The notes: generated from the sequence alone by a model not told the origin. A DNA stretch of 64,000 nt from Flavobacterium terrae (GCF_900142035.1 NZ_FQZI01000002.1:1-64000), one strand, 5' to 3'. Positions 42,383 to 52,756 are shown, numbered from the stretch's first letter. Made by a program: numbers and translations.

Positions 42383-45300
42383 TAAAAATTAACATTTAAA
42401 CCAAATGAATAAATTCTTGGCTGAGGATAAAATCCGTAATCAATTCCACCTGAAATAGGGTTACCAGTATTAGCAGTAGGGTCAAAACCTCTATATTTAG
42501 TAAAAGTGTAAATATTGTTTGCTGACAAATAAAATCTAAGCTTAGCAAGGTTTAATTTTTCTAAAACATTTTGTGATAAAGAATACCCTAATTGAATATT
42601 TTGAATTCTTAAAAAAGAGGCATCTTCGACGAAATAACTAGAAAATAAATTGTTGTTTGTTGCACCAGTTGTTACTCTAGGAACTGTATTACTTGTTCCT
42701 TCACCAGTCCATCTATCAAGAACATAATCTAACTTGTTTAATTTATTTTCTGTTCTTTCATAATTTCTAATTAAATCATTGCCAATTGAAGCATATGAAT
42801 AAGCAATGAAATCAATGTTTTTATAACCTAAATTTAAATTAAAACCTAAAGTATAATCGGCAATTGGTTTACCTATGAATGTTCTATCATTAAAATCTAT
42901 TTTACCATTACCATCAATATCTTTATATCTAATATCTCCTGGAGATGTTACTGTAGATCCTAAACCACTTTGAGAAGGGTGAGCATCAATTTCGGCCTGA
43001 TTTTGAAAAATTCCATCAGCTTGAAGTCCGTAGAAAACTCCGATAGGTTGTCCCACTTGCATTCTTGTTGGTGGTAATTGTCCAATTCCAAACGCCCCGC
43101 TTTCTTGATAACCTGTAGCATTATTAACTTCTAATACTTCATTTTGAATTTTAGTAACATTAACACCTAGTTCATATTTAAATTTATTCACATTACTTTT
43201 GTAGTTCAAAGTAATTTCTGCTCCTCTGTTTCTAACTTTTCCTGCATTTAATGTTGGATTTCCAGAACCAGGGGCATACCCTCCACTTATACCTGAAACA
43301 GGTACATTTTGAATTAATAAGTCTGAACGAATATCATTAAAATAATCAGCAATTAATTCCAATTTATTGTCAAATGCTTTCAAATCAAATCCTACATCTA
43401 ATTTTTCGCCTGTTTCCCATTTTATTTTTTCATTAGGGATTCTACCTATCGCAACACCATTCACTAATGTATTATCGAAAACATAGGTTGCTTCACCAGA
43501 TAATACTGACCTATAGTCTGATAAACCAGCTACATCATTCCCTAACGTTCCATAACTTCCTCTAATTTTCAGAAAATTAACTAGACTTTCTTTATTAAAG
43601 AAATCTTCTTCAGATACTATCCAACCTCCTAAAAATGATTTAAAGTATGCAACACTATTATTTTTTGCAAAATGACTTGATTGGTCTCTTCTAAAAATAA
43701 AAGACAATAAGTATTTTTCTTTAAAATTATAATCAATAGTGGTAAATAATGAAGGTTTTTTATAAGGTGCATTTTTGTATGACCCATTAGGAATTACGCC
43801 ATCTGGTGGAGCTCCATTAGCCAATTGAATATCTGCATAATCCCACGAGTTATATGGAACATCATACCCTGTTGCAAAAAGGCCTTCTTCATTCTTTTCA
43901 ATAAGTGTTCCACCAACAGTTAGTTTAACTTTATGATTTTCCAAGAAAGTCTTTTCATATTCACCAAACAAATCATAAGTAAAATCACTATAGCGAATGG
44001 CATTTTGAGAAACACTATTTCGGGTAACATTAAATACTTTTCCTGTTCCATAAAACAATTCTTTACTAAAAGACTTTCCAACAGAATTAGCTGAATTAAA
44101 ACCGTATCTAGTTGTTATCTTAAAATCTTTAAAAGGCTTGATTTGTAAAACAATATTTCCATTTATTTTTTTCTGATTGTAACTATTGTATGTGTTTTCT
44201 ATTTGCGCTAAAGGATTTATTACTTCATTACCATATCCTGGTGTATCAGGAATAAGAGTATAATTACCTAAATTATCATAAACAGAAAGTGTTGAAGGAG
44301 CATTAATTGCATTGAATAATACAGATCCAATACCGTTTTCATTTAAACTCTGTCTATTAAAATCTGTATACATTAAGTTTGTAGATAAATTAAATTTGTC
44401 TGATAAGTCAACAGCAACTGAAACTCTAGCATTACTTCTATCAAATCCCGATTTATCTAATCCTATGATACCGTCTTGCTTAACATTTGATCCACTAAAA
44501 GAATATATAATTTTATCTGTTCCTCCTGAAATAGAAAGATTATTATTGTAAAGCATAGCTGATCTAAATACTTCATCTTGCCAATCTGTTCCTTTTCCTA
44601 AATTAGAAACATCAGGGTATGGTAAAGCCTGCCCTCCATTTGCGTAGCTTTCATTTAAAAGAAGAGCATATTCTGTAGCATTCAACAATCTCATTTTTTT
44701 AGAAGTTTCTTGCATCCCGAACGAAGATTCAAAACTTACTTTAGGTCGTGAATTCTTTTTTCCTTGTTTTGTTGTGACAATAATAACTCCATTAGCCCCT
44801 ACAGAACCATAAACAGCAGCCTGAGCATCTTTTAAAACAGTAATACTTTCAACATCAGAAGGGTTAAGCAAATTTAAGTCCCCTTCATAACCATCAATTA
44901 AAACATATGGTTGATTGTTTGAATTTGAAGAAATACCTCTAATATTTATACTAAAGCCTGATCCAGGTGCTCCTGATGCAGCATTGACCGTAACACCTGA
45001 AACTGTTCCTTGCAAAGCTTGTGATGCTTGAATTGGTCTTAATTCTTCTATAGTTTTACTGGCTACTACACTCACAGCTCCTGTTACATCTTTTTTCTTT
45101 TTTGAAGAATAACCTACAACTACAACTTGTTCTAAGGCATTTTTATCTTCAACTAAAGATATACTTAAATTATCTTGACTAGAAGATACTACATACTCAT
45201 AGGTTTTAAAGCCTAAAAAGCTAACGAGTATAGTTTCCCCTTTATGGACTCCTTTGAGCACAAAAGTCCCATCGAAGTTTGATGTGGTAAATAGTTGCCC

Positions 45301-45438
45301 ATTTTTAACTTTAATATTGGCACCTGCAATGGGAACGTTGGTTCCACTCTCTTTTACAGTACCTCTTAAATCTAGGATTTGAGAAAACCCAAAAGTTGAA
45401 ATGAGTAAAAAATAAATTAATAAATAGTTTGACTTCAT
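42382..45438 (-). CDS. SusC/RagA family TonB-dependent transporter
   Basis: This 1018-residue outer membrane channel imports oligosaccharides with TonB energy. A signal peptide is followed by a carboxypeptidase-regulatory-like domain (LDLRGTVKESGTNVPIAGANIKV), a TonB box region (LEQVVVVGYSSKKKKDVTGAV), the plug with SNNQPYVLIDGYEGDLNLLNPSDVESITVLKDAQAAVYG, and the barrel ending YGFYPQPRIYSFGLNVNF. These are the SusC class signatures. Length is normal. It is the first structural gene of the PUL operon; direct repeats in its leader region may be operator sites. Confidence 0.95.
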   Translation of the reverse strand: MKSNYLLIYFLLISTFGFSQILDLRGTVKESGTNVPIAGANIKVKNGQLFTTSNFDGTFVLKGVHKGETILVSFLGFKTYEYVVSSSQDNLSISLVEDKNALEQVVVVGYSSKKKKDVTGAVSVVASKTIEELRPIQASQALQGTVSGVTVNAASGAPGSGFSINIRGISSNSNNQPYVLIDGYEGDLNLLNPSDVESITVLKDAQAAVYGSVGANGVIIVTTKQGKKNSRPKVSFESSFGMQETSKKMRLLNATEYALLLNESYANGGQALPYPDVSNLGKGTDWQDEVFRSAMLYNNNLSISGGTDKIIYSFSGSNVKQDGIIGLDKSGFDRSNARVSVAVDLSDKFNLSTNLMYTDFNRQSLNENGIGSVLFNAINAPSTLSVYDNLGNYTLIPDTPGYGNEVINPLAQIENTYNSYNQKKINGNIVLQIKPFKDFKITTRYGFNSANSVGKSFSKELFYGTGKVFNVTRNSVSQNAIRYSDFTYDLFGEYEKTFLENHKVKLTVGGTLIEKNEEGLFATGYDVPYNSWDYADIQLANGAPPDGVIPNGSYKNAPYKKPSLFTTIDYNFKEKYLLSFIFRRDQSSHFAKNNSVAYFKSFLGGWIVSEEDFFNKESLVNFLKIRGSYGTLGNDVAGLSDYRSVLSGEATYVFDNTLVNGVAIGRIPNEKIKWETGEKLDVGFDLKAFDNKLELIADYFNDIRSDLLIQNVPVSGISGGYAPGSGNPTLNAGKVRNRGAEITLNYKSNVNKFKYELGVNVTKIQNEVLEVNNATGYQESGAFGIGQLPPTRMQVGQPIGVFYGLQADGIFQNQAEIDAHPSQSGLGSTVTSPGDIRYKDIDGNGKIDFNDRTFIGKPIADYTLGFNLNLGYKNIDFIAYSYASIGNDLIRNYERTENKLNKLDYVLDRWTGEGTSNTVPRVTTGATNNNLFSSYFVEDASFLRIQNIQLGYSLSQNVLEKLNLAKLRFYLSANNIYTFTKYRGFDPTANTGNPISGGIDYGFYPQPRIYSFGLNVNF

Positions 45439-45506
45439 ATTAGTGTGATTAGTTTGAAGTTAAAATTAGATTTATCTATTAATAAAAAGTTAAAAACAAC
45501 CCCTAC

Positions 45507-45537
45507 AAAAAACATACACTATAAAAAAACATACTAT
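45507..45537 (-). repeat. Direct repeats upstream of susC
   Basis: On the plus strand AAAAAACATACACTAT (45507-45522) is followed directly by AAAAAAACATACTAT (45523-45537). On the coding strand this is ATAGT(GT)ATGTTTTTT twice, at a 15-16 base period, about 70-100 bases upstream of the susC start. A repeat of about one and a half helical turns suits a dimeric regulator such as the adjacent LuxR-type HTH protein. Confidence 0.5.
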
Positions 45538-45631
45538 TTTTTATCAATTTCTTAAAAAAGAATTAGTATTTGTAAGGAATTATAATTGATTAAAAATTTA
45601 ATAAAAAATAAATTCAAGAAGTTGTTAGAGG

Positions 45632-45674
45632 CCTAAAAAAACGAAATGTTGTGGTAATGTATAGTTTTTTTAGG
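45632..45674 (-). terminator. Inverted repeat after the PUL regulator
   Basis: CCTAAAAAAAC and GTTTTTTTAGG are perfect 11-base arms 21 bases apart, starting 15 bases past the regulator stop. A weak terminator is the simplest reading. A regulatory site for susC is possible because a similar ATGTATAGTTTTTTT motif lies inside it. Confidence 0.5.
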
Positions 45675-45688
45675 TGATGTGTTAAGTT

Positions 45689-48502
45689 TTATATCGATAA
45701 AATATACTCAACTAAACCTTGTTCGTGTGATAAATCCATTTTTTTACGCAAACGATATCGTTTAATTTCAACACTACGTACAGAAATATTTAAAAGTGGG
45801 GCAATTTCTTTTGATGACAAATTCAATCTTAAGTAAGCACATAGTCGCAAATCGTTTGGAGTTAGAAGTGGATGAGCTGCTTTTACTTTTTTCAAAAAGT
45901 CTTTATCTGCACTATCAAATGCTTCCTTAAAAACATTCCAATTGTCATCTTCGCTAATATTTTTACTAATAGTCGTTATAACCGATTTAATACTTTTATC
46001 ACCCTCTTGTGTTGTCTTTTTCAAATCGTCTTTAATCATAGAAAGCAATTCATTCTTTTTGATCAAGTTCATTGTAGAAACTGCCAATTCTCTATTTTTA
46101 GCATCAAATTCATTAGTTAATTGCTCATTTCTAATCTTCATTAATCTTTGTTCATTTTCAAGCTCCTGAATTTCGAGCAATCTATTATTTTCCTCTATTA
46201 GTTTTTCTCTTTGACTATTATAGTAATTTTTATAAGCCTTATTGATAAAATATGCACCAAGGCACATTAAAATTAGATACAAAAATTTAGCAAAGTTTGT
46301 CCAATACCAAGGTTTTAAAATCTTAAATTTATAAATCGCCATGTTTGCAGGTGTAGAATTAGCAATTTTTGCTTTTACTTTAAAAACATAATCACCAGGA
46401 GGTAAATTTTTAAAATTTATTGAAGATTTTGAATTCCAATCACTCCACTCATCTTGAAATCCTTCTAATAAGAATTGATATTCTGCATTAATGTATTTAT
46501 TGTATTCTGGAACAGTAAAACTAAAAGTAATATTGTTTTCACTATGTAAAAACTCACCACTATTTAATATTGGAGCATTTATGGAAGTCTTACTTAGTTT
46601 ATTGACAGATATATTAGAAATACTAACATTATAGTTTTTAAAACTCAGACCATCAAGATTAATAATATAATAACCATCTGTTGTACCTATTAAATAATTA
46701 GAACTAGATAGCTGATAAATATTTTCATATCCTAACATGGAGTTTGTTAAAGAAGCAGGAATTGGAATCGTATTTTCTTTCAGTTTATAATTTAGTTTGT
46801 TTAAGGAGAAATAATGGATGTAATTCTTTGTAAAAAGCCATAATTTATTTGAACTATCAACTATCAAATTACCCGAAGTATAATCGTCTTTTTCAAATAT
46901 TGAACTTAATGTTTTATCTTTTACAAACTGTTTGTCAACTTCATTTAATTTATAAATTCCGTTTTTATAAGCATAGTATATTTCGTTGTTAAATTTTATT
47001 AGTGAAGCATTTTTTCCCTTCCCTGGTGAAGTATAGGTATAAAAAGAATGTGCTTGCTCAAAATCATTATCTGTTTTAAATCTAAAAATCCCTTTGTATT
47101 CGTGAGAAACGTATATATCTTTACTTTTTGTTATTTCAAGATGTCTAGAAGAATAATTAAAACCATTGATTTTGTTTTTAAACATCCATTGATTCTCAAT
47201 TTTTTGTAATACAGATACGCCATAATAATTTCCTTGTAGCAACAAATCGCTTCGGTCAGGTACATTTACAAACTTCCATGTTCCCGAAGCTCTAAAAATG
47301 TTACTAGCCGTTCCGTTATCTATTAAAAAAGTACCAAGGTTATGTCCACAAAAAAGCACGCCATCATGTTCAAACAATGACCAAACTTGCCCTTTTGTTC
47401 CAGAAACAAATCGAAATTGTGTATTAGTTCCAAATTCTTTATAAAACAAACCTTGATTAGTACCAATGTAGAGCTTATTTTTATATAAATGAGAAGTATA
47501 AACTGTTCCTAAAATACCTGTATTGTCTGCATAACTTTTAATAGGTGAATCCAAATTCACACAATTAATACCGTTATCTAACCCAATCCACAAATTATTA
47601 TCGGCATCTTCAAAAAGTGACAAGGCAGTATTATTACTCAATCCAGAACTTTGTGTAATATGATTAAGAATTTTACCCTCAGAATTTAACACATAAACTC
47701 CGTTGGAAACCGTCCCTAGTGCAAAGCCTTTATTAGAAAGCCTTTTTGCAGAATAAATTGTAGAAGATAATAATTCAGAATCTGCTGAAGTATTGTGTTT
47801 ACTTACTTTTCCATTAACTAATTTAAAAAAACCATTTTGCTCAGTTAAAACCAATAATCCCTCATCTGTTGAAAAAACATTAATGATAACATTTTTTGTT
47901 AGTATAGGATCATTAGAAACTAATTTTGATTTTCCATTCTCAATTTCGAGTAATCCTTCGTTAAAAGCATGAAAATAAATTGAATTATTAGTTCTGAAGG
48001 TTTTTGAAATACCATTTTTATTAGAAATTTTACTGAAATTGCCTGTAACTGTATCGTAAATATGTATAGCATTAAATGACTGAAATAAAACCCATTGATC
48101 ATAATTTAAAATATTCCAAAACTGCTCATCATCTATGATTTTATCTTTAATGTTTTTACTTAAAGAGGTATACTTCAACCTACCATTAGTTTGTCTTGTC
48201 CAAAAGCCAAACTCCATGTAACAACCCGTATATATTTTATCACCAATTACATTAACAGATCTAATTATCGACTCATTAGGAGATGGATAAAGTGTAAAAT
48301 TTGAACCATTAAACTCTAATAATCCTTCATGATTTGCAAAAAAAACAAATTGCTTTGAATCTTGAGATATCATCCAATTTTGATTTCCTGCACCATAAAC
48401 ATTCGGTGCGTATTTTACGATTGGTGGTAACTCTTGAGAAAAACTATTTAAAGAGATGAATAGTAATAGAAACGATAACCAATTCTTTTTAAAATTGAAC
48501 AT
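45689..48502 (-). CDS. Membrane propeller/Y_Y_Y regulator with LuxR-type HTH
   Basis: This 937-residue regulator has a signal peptide (ending NSFSQ), a periplasmic beta-propeller of Reg_prop repeats (about 25-620), a Y_Y_Y domain (about 650-730, INAEYQFLLEGFQDEWSDWNSKSSINFKNLPPGDY), one membrane helix (about 745-765), a coiled coil (EENNRLLEIQELENEQRLMKIRNEQ) and a C-terminal LuxR-type HTH (LTPNDLRLCAYLRLNLSSKEIAPLLNISVRSVEIKRYRLRKK). There is no kinase or receiver domain, so signal and DNA binding are in one chain. It precedes susC on the same strand and most likely controls this PUL. Its ligand would be a beta-glucan fragment by inference. Confidence 0.93.
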   Translation of the reverse strand: MFNFKKNWLSFLLLFISLNSFSQELPPIVKYAPNVYGAGNQNWMISQDSKQFVFFANHEGLLEFNGSNFTLYPSPNESIIRSVNVIGDKIYTGCYMEFGFWTRQTNGRLKYTSLSKNIKDKIIDDEQFWNILNYDQWVLFQSFNAIHIYDTVTGNFSKISNKNGISKTFRTNNSIYFHAFNEGLLEIENGKSKLVSNDPILTKNVIINVFSTDEGLLVLTEQNGFFKLVNGKVSKHNTSADSELLSSTIYSAKRLSNKGFALGTVSNGVYVLNSEGKILNHITQSSGLSNNTALSLFEDADNNLWIGLDNGINCVNLDSPIKSYADNTGILGTVYTSHLYKNKLYIGTNQGLFYKEFGTNTQFRFVSGTKGQVWSLFEHDGVLFCGHNLGTFLIDNGTASNIFRASGTWKFVNVPDRSDLLLQGNYYGVSVLQKIENQWMFKNKINGFNYSSRHLEITKSKDIYVSHEYKGIFRFKTDNDFEQAHSFYTYTSPGKGKNASLIKFNNEIYYAYKNGIYKLNEVDKQFVKDKTLSSIFEKDDYTSGNLIVDSSNKLWLFTKNYIHYFSLNKLNYKLKENTIPIPASLTNSMLGYENIYQLSSSNYLIGTTDGYYIINLDGLSFKNYNVSISNISVNKLSKTSINAPILNSGEFLHSENNITFSFTVPEYNKYINAEYQFLLEGFQDEWSDWNSKSSINFKNLPPGDYVFKVKAKIANSTPANMAIYKFKILKPWYWTNFAKFLYLILMCLGAYFINKAYKNYYNSQREKLIEENNRLLEIQELENEQRLMKIRNEQLTNEFDAKNRELAVSTMNLIKKNELLSMIKDDLKKTTQEGDKSIKSVITTISKNISEDDNWNVFKEAFDSADKDFLKKVKAAHPLLTPNDLRLCAYLRLNLSSKEIAPLLNISVRSVEIKRYRLRKKMDLSHEQGLVEYILSI

Positions 48503-48620
48503 AAGGTGGTTTGTTTTTTTGTTTGTTTAGTTGTTAAAAGTAAAAGTAACTTATTAAAACAATTATTCAAAAAAAGTAATTAGTTCAACTTGCTATTTAT
48601 TAAAACTGACACGAAATAGT

Positions 48621-48628
48621 TACCTTTG
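48621..48628 (+). promoter_or_regulatory. -7 box before uvrA
   Basis: TACCTTTG lies 22 bases before the uvrA start codon. No convincing -33 box is seen at the usual distance, and no SOS-box-like palindrome was noticed. Confidence 0.45.
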
Positions 48629-48650
48629 TGGAAAAGACATTTTCATAGAT

Positions 48651-51437
48651 ATGATCAAAGATATTTCTACTCTAGAACCTAAAAAAAATATACTTATTAA
48701 AGGGGCTCAAATTCACAATTTAAAGAATTTGGATTTAGCAATACCTCGCAATAAATTAGTTGTTATAACTGGTTTATCGGGTTCAGGAAAATCAAGTCTT
48801 GCTTTTGATACTTTATATGCCGAAGGACAGCGTCGTTATGTTGAAAGTCTTTCGAGTTATGCTCGTCAATTCTTGGGTCGATTAGACAAACCAAAAGTCG
48901 ATTATATCAAAGGAATTGCACCAGCAGTTGCTATTGAACAAAAAGTCAATACAACAAATGCAAGATCAACTGTTGGTACTTCAACAGAAATCTATGATTA
49001 TTTAAAATTACTGTTTGCTCGAATAGGCAAAACTTATTCGCCCGTATCTGGCTTAGAGGTAAAAAAACAAACGGTTTCTGATGTTATTAACGAAGTAAAA
49101 ACTTTTGAAGAAAATAGCAAATGGTTGCTCCTTTCTCCAATACATCTGGAAGAAGGAAGAGATCTTGAAAACAAACTTAAAGTCTTATTACAACAAGGTT
49201 TTATTAGAATTTTAGTCAACAACGAAATGGTTCGTTTAGATGAAATCGATCAGCATTCGCTTGACAATAAAGATGTTTTGTTAATTATTGATCGTATTGT
49301 TGTTAAACACGAAGAAGATTTTTACAATAGATTAGCAGATGCAACGCAAACAGCATTTTATGAAGGAAAAGGAATTTGCTATTTACAAGAATTAAATACA
49401 GATAAAAAAATCGTGTATAGTTCAAATTTCGAATTAGACAATATCACTTTTCTAGAACCCAATATTCACTTGTTTAGTTTTAACAATCCTTATGGCGCAT
49501 GCCCTCAATGTGAAGGCTATGGAAACATTATAGGTATTGATGAAGATTTAGTGATCCCTAACTCTGCTCTTTCTATTTATGAAAATTGTATAGCTCCCTG
49601 GAAAGGCGAAAGCATGAGCTGGTATAGAGATCAATTGGTTAACAACAGTCATAAATTTGATTTCCCAATACACAAACCTTATTTTCAACTAACTGCAGAA
49701 CAAAAAGATTTAGTTTGGAAAGGAAATCAATACTTTGAAGGATTAAATGATTTCTTTAAAGAATTAGAAGAGAAAAATTATAAAATTCAAAATCGTGTAA
49801 TGCTTTCACGTTACCGTGGAAAAACAAAATGTACTACTTGTAAAGGTAAAAGACTTCGTCCAGAGACTAACAATATAAAAGTTGGAGGAATAACATTACC
49901 AGAATTAGTTGATTTATCGATCAAGAAGCTAATTCCTTTTTTTAAAAACTTAGAATTATCAGAATACGATCAAAAAGTCGCTAAACGATTACTTATTGAG
50001 ATTAATAGTAGATTATCTTTTCTAGAAGATGTAGGATTAGATTATCTTACTTTAAATAGAAATTCTGCAACTCTTTCTGGAGGTGAATCACAACGAATTA
50101 ATCTTGCCACATCACTCGGAAGTAGTCTTGTAGGTTCTATGTACATTTTAGACGAGCCAAGTATAGGTTTACATCCAAAAGATACTGAAAGATTAATAAA
50201 AGTTTTATTATCATTAAGAGATTTAGGAAATACAGTAATAGTGGTTGAGCATGACGAAGATATCATGAAAGCTGCTGATATGATTATTGATATTGGTCCT
50301 GAAGCAGGAACTTATGGAGGTGAATTAGTCGCACAAGGCACTTTTGATGAAATACTACAATCTAGCTCATTAACATCATTGTATTTAAATGGCAAGTTAG
50401 AAATAGAAGTTCCAAAAAAACGAAGAAAATTTAAAAATTTCGTTGAAGTTAAAGGGGCTCGAGAAAACAACCTACAAAATATAGATGTTACTTTTCCGCT
50501 AGACGTATTAACTGTAATAACAGGAGTTTCGGGTTCAGGAAAAAGTACGTTAGTTAAAAAAATATTATATCCTGCTCTGCAAAAAAAATTAGAAGGTGTT
50601 GGTGAAAAAGCTGGTCAATTTACTGAACTAGAAGGAAGTTATTCGCATATCAAACATATAGAGTATGTTGATCAAAATCCTATTGGTAGAAGCTCTCGTT
50701 CTAATCCTGTTACTTACATCAAGGCTTACGATGATATAAGAGATTTATTTTCAAAAGAAAAGCTTTCTAAAAACAGAGGTTATCAAGCCAAACACTTTTC
50801 GTTTAATGTCGATGGTGGTAGATGTGAAACTTGTAAAGGAGAAGGTTCTATAAATGTTGAGATGGTTTTCATGGCCGATGTTTCTCTACCTTGTGAAACA
50901 TGTAACGGAAAACGATTCAAAAAAGAAGTGCTTGAAGTACAGTTTGAAGGAAAAAATATAGATGATGTATTAACTATGACTATCGATGAATCTTTAGAAT
51001 TTTTTAAAGCAAAAAATCAAGCAAAAATTGTCCAAAAATTACAGCCTTTACAAGACGTAGGGTTAGGTTATGTTCAGCTTGGCCAATCATCATCTACTTT
51101 ATCTGGCGGAGAAGCACAACGTATCAAGTTGGCATCATTTTTAGTCAAAGGAGCTACAAAAGACAAAGCGCTTTTCATTTTTGATGAACCAACAACTGGA
51201 TTACACTTTCATGATATCAAAAAACTATTAAAATCATTTGATGCATTATTAGAAAAAGGCCATTCTATAATTGTTATTGAACATAATCTTGATTTAATAA
51301 AATGTGCCGATTATATCATTGATTTAGGACCTGAAGGCGGAGAAAATGGAGGTAAACTACTTGCCTTTGGTTCACCTGAAGAAATAGTTAAAAACAAAGC
51401 TTCAATAACAGCTAAATATTTAAAAGAGAAGTTATAA
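48651..51437 (+). CDS. uvrA: Excinuclease ABC subunit A
   Basis: This 928-residue ATPase is the damage-recognition subunit of nucleotide excision repair. Walker A motifs are GLSGSGKSS (near 38) and GVSGSGKST (near 625), and two ABC signatures LSGGE precede QRI. The CxxC zinc sites are CPQC/CTTC and CETC/CETC. LDEPSIGLHPKD and FDEPTTGLHFHD are the Walker B regions. It is a complete, standard-length, single gene with a strong terminator. Confidence 0.97.
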   Translation: MIKDISTLEPKKNILIKGAQIHNLKNLDLAIPRNKLVVITGLSGSGKSSLAFDTLYAEGQRRYVESLSSYARQFLGRLDKPKVDYIKGIAPAVAIEQKVNTTNARSTVGTSTEIYDYLKLLFARIGKTYSPVSGLEVKKQTVSDVINEVKTFEENSKWLLLSPIHLEEGRDLENKLKVLLQQGFIRILVNNEMVRLDEIDQHSLDNKDVLLIIDRIVVKHEEDFYNRLADATQTAFYEGKGICYLQELNTDKKIVYSSNFELDNITFLEPNIHLFSFNNPYGACPQCEGYGNIIGIDEDLVIPNSALSIYENCIAPWKGESMSWYRDQLVNNSHKFDFPIHKPYFQLTAEQKDLVWKGNQYFEGLNDFFKELEEKNYKIQNRVMLSRYRGKTKCTTCKGKRLRPETNNIKVGGITLPELVDLSIKKLIPFFKNLELSEYDQKVAKRLLIEINSRLSFLEDVGLDYLTLNRNSATLSGGESQRINLATSLGSSLVGSMYILDEPSIGLHPKDTERLIKVLLSLRDLGNTVIVVEHDEDIMKAADMIIDIGPEAGTYGGELVAQGTFDEILQSSSLTSLYLNGKLEIEVPKKRRKFKNFVEVKGARENNLQNIDVTFPLDVLTVITGVSGSGKSTLVKKILYPALQKKLEGVGEKAGQFTELEGSYSHIKHIEYVDQNPIGRSSRSNPVTYIKAYDDIRDLFSKEKLSKNRGYQAKHFSFNVDGGRCETCKGEGSINVEMVFMADVSLPCETCNGKRFKKEVLEVQFEGKNIDDVLTMTIDESLEFFKAKNQAKIVQKLQPLQDVGLGYVQLGQSSSTLSGGEAQRIKLASFLVKGATKDKALFIFDEPTTGLHFHDIKKLLKSFDALLEKGHSIIVIEHNLDLIKCADYIIDLGPEGGENGGKLLAFGSPEEIVKNKASITAKYLKEKL

Positions 51438-51466
51438 AAAAAGCCTCATTAAGAGGCTTTTTTTTT
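51436..51466. terminator. Bidirectional terminator
   Basis: AAAAAGCCTC/GAGGCTTTTT with loop ATTAA has T-runs on both sides, between uvrA and the convergent M28 peptidase. Confidence 0.9.
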
Positions 51467-52649
51467 ATTCTATAACAATTTTTTTACTTATTTTTTTATC
51501 TCCTGAGTTCAAAGTCATCAGATACATTCCTTTAGATAATCCTTCAATACTAACTGCTTCTATTAACTTAGGATTAAAAATGCGTTTATTTAAAACTGAT
51601 TTACCATTAATATCTGTAATTGTAAAGTCATAACTACTAGTTTCTAAATTTCCCATATTAATATGAATAGAATCCTTAGTTGGATTTGGAAAAAAGCTTA
51701 CTTGAAAATCCTTCTCAAAATTATTCACGCTTAATGTTGTTTCTGCTTTAGCAAAATGCAATAAAGCACCTGTAGCCGCTTTAGCAACTTTAAAATTATA
51801 AACAGGATCCATGTTTACTAACAAATCTGTAGCAGTGTGTTTATGAGTTGTTTCATTAGTTTCAAAAAAACCAGTGATTATTTCATTGTTAGCTTGAAAA
51901 GGCATATAATCTGATGCATAAGCATAAGATAATGTAGTTTGTAACGGTGAATATAAACCAACACAAGTAATCAACTCGTTAGTCATTGCAGATGAAGCTG
52001 CATTATTTGTAGAAGGAGTTCCATTAGTATCTCTCTCGCAAGTAATAGTATTGTTAGTCATACCAGCCACTCCACCAACTTCATCAAGATTAAACACTAA
52101 TCTAATATTCATTTTAGGTGTTGTTCCATTTACTACAGAAGACACATAATGCTGACTTCCTTTTAAACCATCTTCTTCTCCACTAAAATTAATAAACTTA
52201 ATAGAATACTCAGTATTAACATCTTTTAATAATCTAGCCATCTCTAATATGCTTGCTACACCACTTCCATTATCGTTAGTTCCTGTTCCAGTTATTGAAT
52301 CATAATGTCCACAAACAATAACATAGGTGTTAGGATATAAAGTACCAACTTTAGTAACAACAAGATTTTTACAAGTACTTCCTGAATAAGAATAGGTATC
52401 AGTAGAAAGCTGAGAAGCAGTATAACCAAATCCAGTATACTTATTCACTAGCCATTGATAGGCATTTTCAAGAGCTTGAGTATTTCTGTATTTAACTCCT
52501 AAAGCTTCATATTCAGTTAAATAATTAGTAATATTTGTTTGAGATGTCTGATTTGCAATATCTGCGTAACGTTGCACAAAAGTTTGAGCAAATAAACTCA
52601 ACGGGCTTAAAGTAATGCTTAATAGTAAAGCAAGTAATTTTGGTTTCAT
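51465..52649 (-). CDS. Secreted M28 aminopeptidase with T9SS signal
   Basis: This is a 394-residue secreted zinc peptidase. The start at 52649 (MKPKLLALLLSITLSPLSLFAQ) gives a proper signal peptide; the longer start at 52676 adds nine residues ahead of it. The M28 domain has GHYDS with zinc His and Asp, GTNDNGSGVASILEMARLL with the bridging Asp, FSGEEDGLKGSQHY with the catalytic and zinc Glu, and NLDEVGG. A late His is in TTHKHTATD. The C-terminal T9SS sorting domain runs FQVSFFPNPTKDSIHI to ISKKIVIE. Single gene. Confidence 0.93.
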   Translation of the reverse strand: MKPKLLALLLSITLSPLSLFAQTFVQRYADIANQTSQTNITNYLTEYEALGVKYRNTQALENAYQWLVNKYTGFGYTASQLSTDTYSYSGSTCKNLVVTKVGTLYPNTYVIVCGHYDSITGTGTNDNGSGVASILEMARLLKDVNTEYSIKFINFSGEEDGLKGSQHYVSSVVNGTTPKMNIRLVFNLDEVGGVAGMTNNTITCERDTNGTPSTNNAASSAMTNELITCVGLYSPLQTTLSYAYASDYMPFQANNEIITGFFETNETTHKHTATDLLVNMDPVYNFKVAKAATGALLHFAKAETTLSVNNFEKDFQVSFFPNPTKDSIHINMGNLETSSYDFTITDINGKSVLNKRIFNPKLIEAVSIEGLSKGMYLMTLNSGDKKISKKIVIE

Positions 52650-52756
52650 ATTTATAATAGTCTTGGGTTTTAGCAAAGTTATATTTTTTTAACATTTTTA
52701 CACGTTTTTTTTAAATTTTTTAATTATTTAAAAATCAGACACTTAAAAAATATTAT

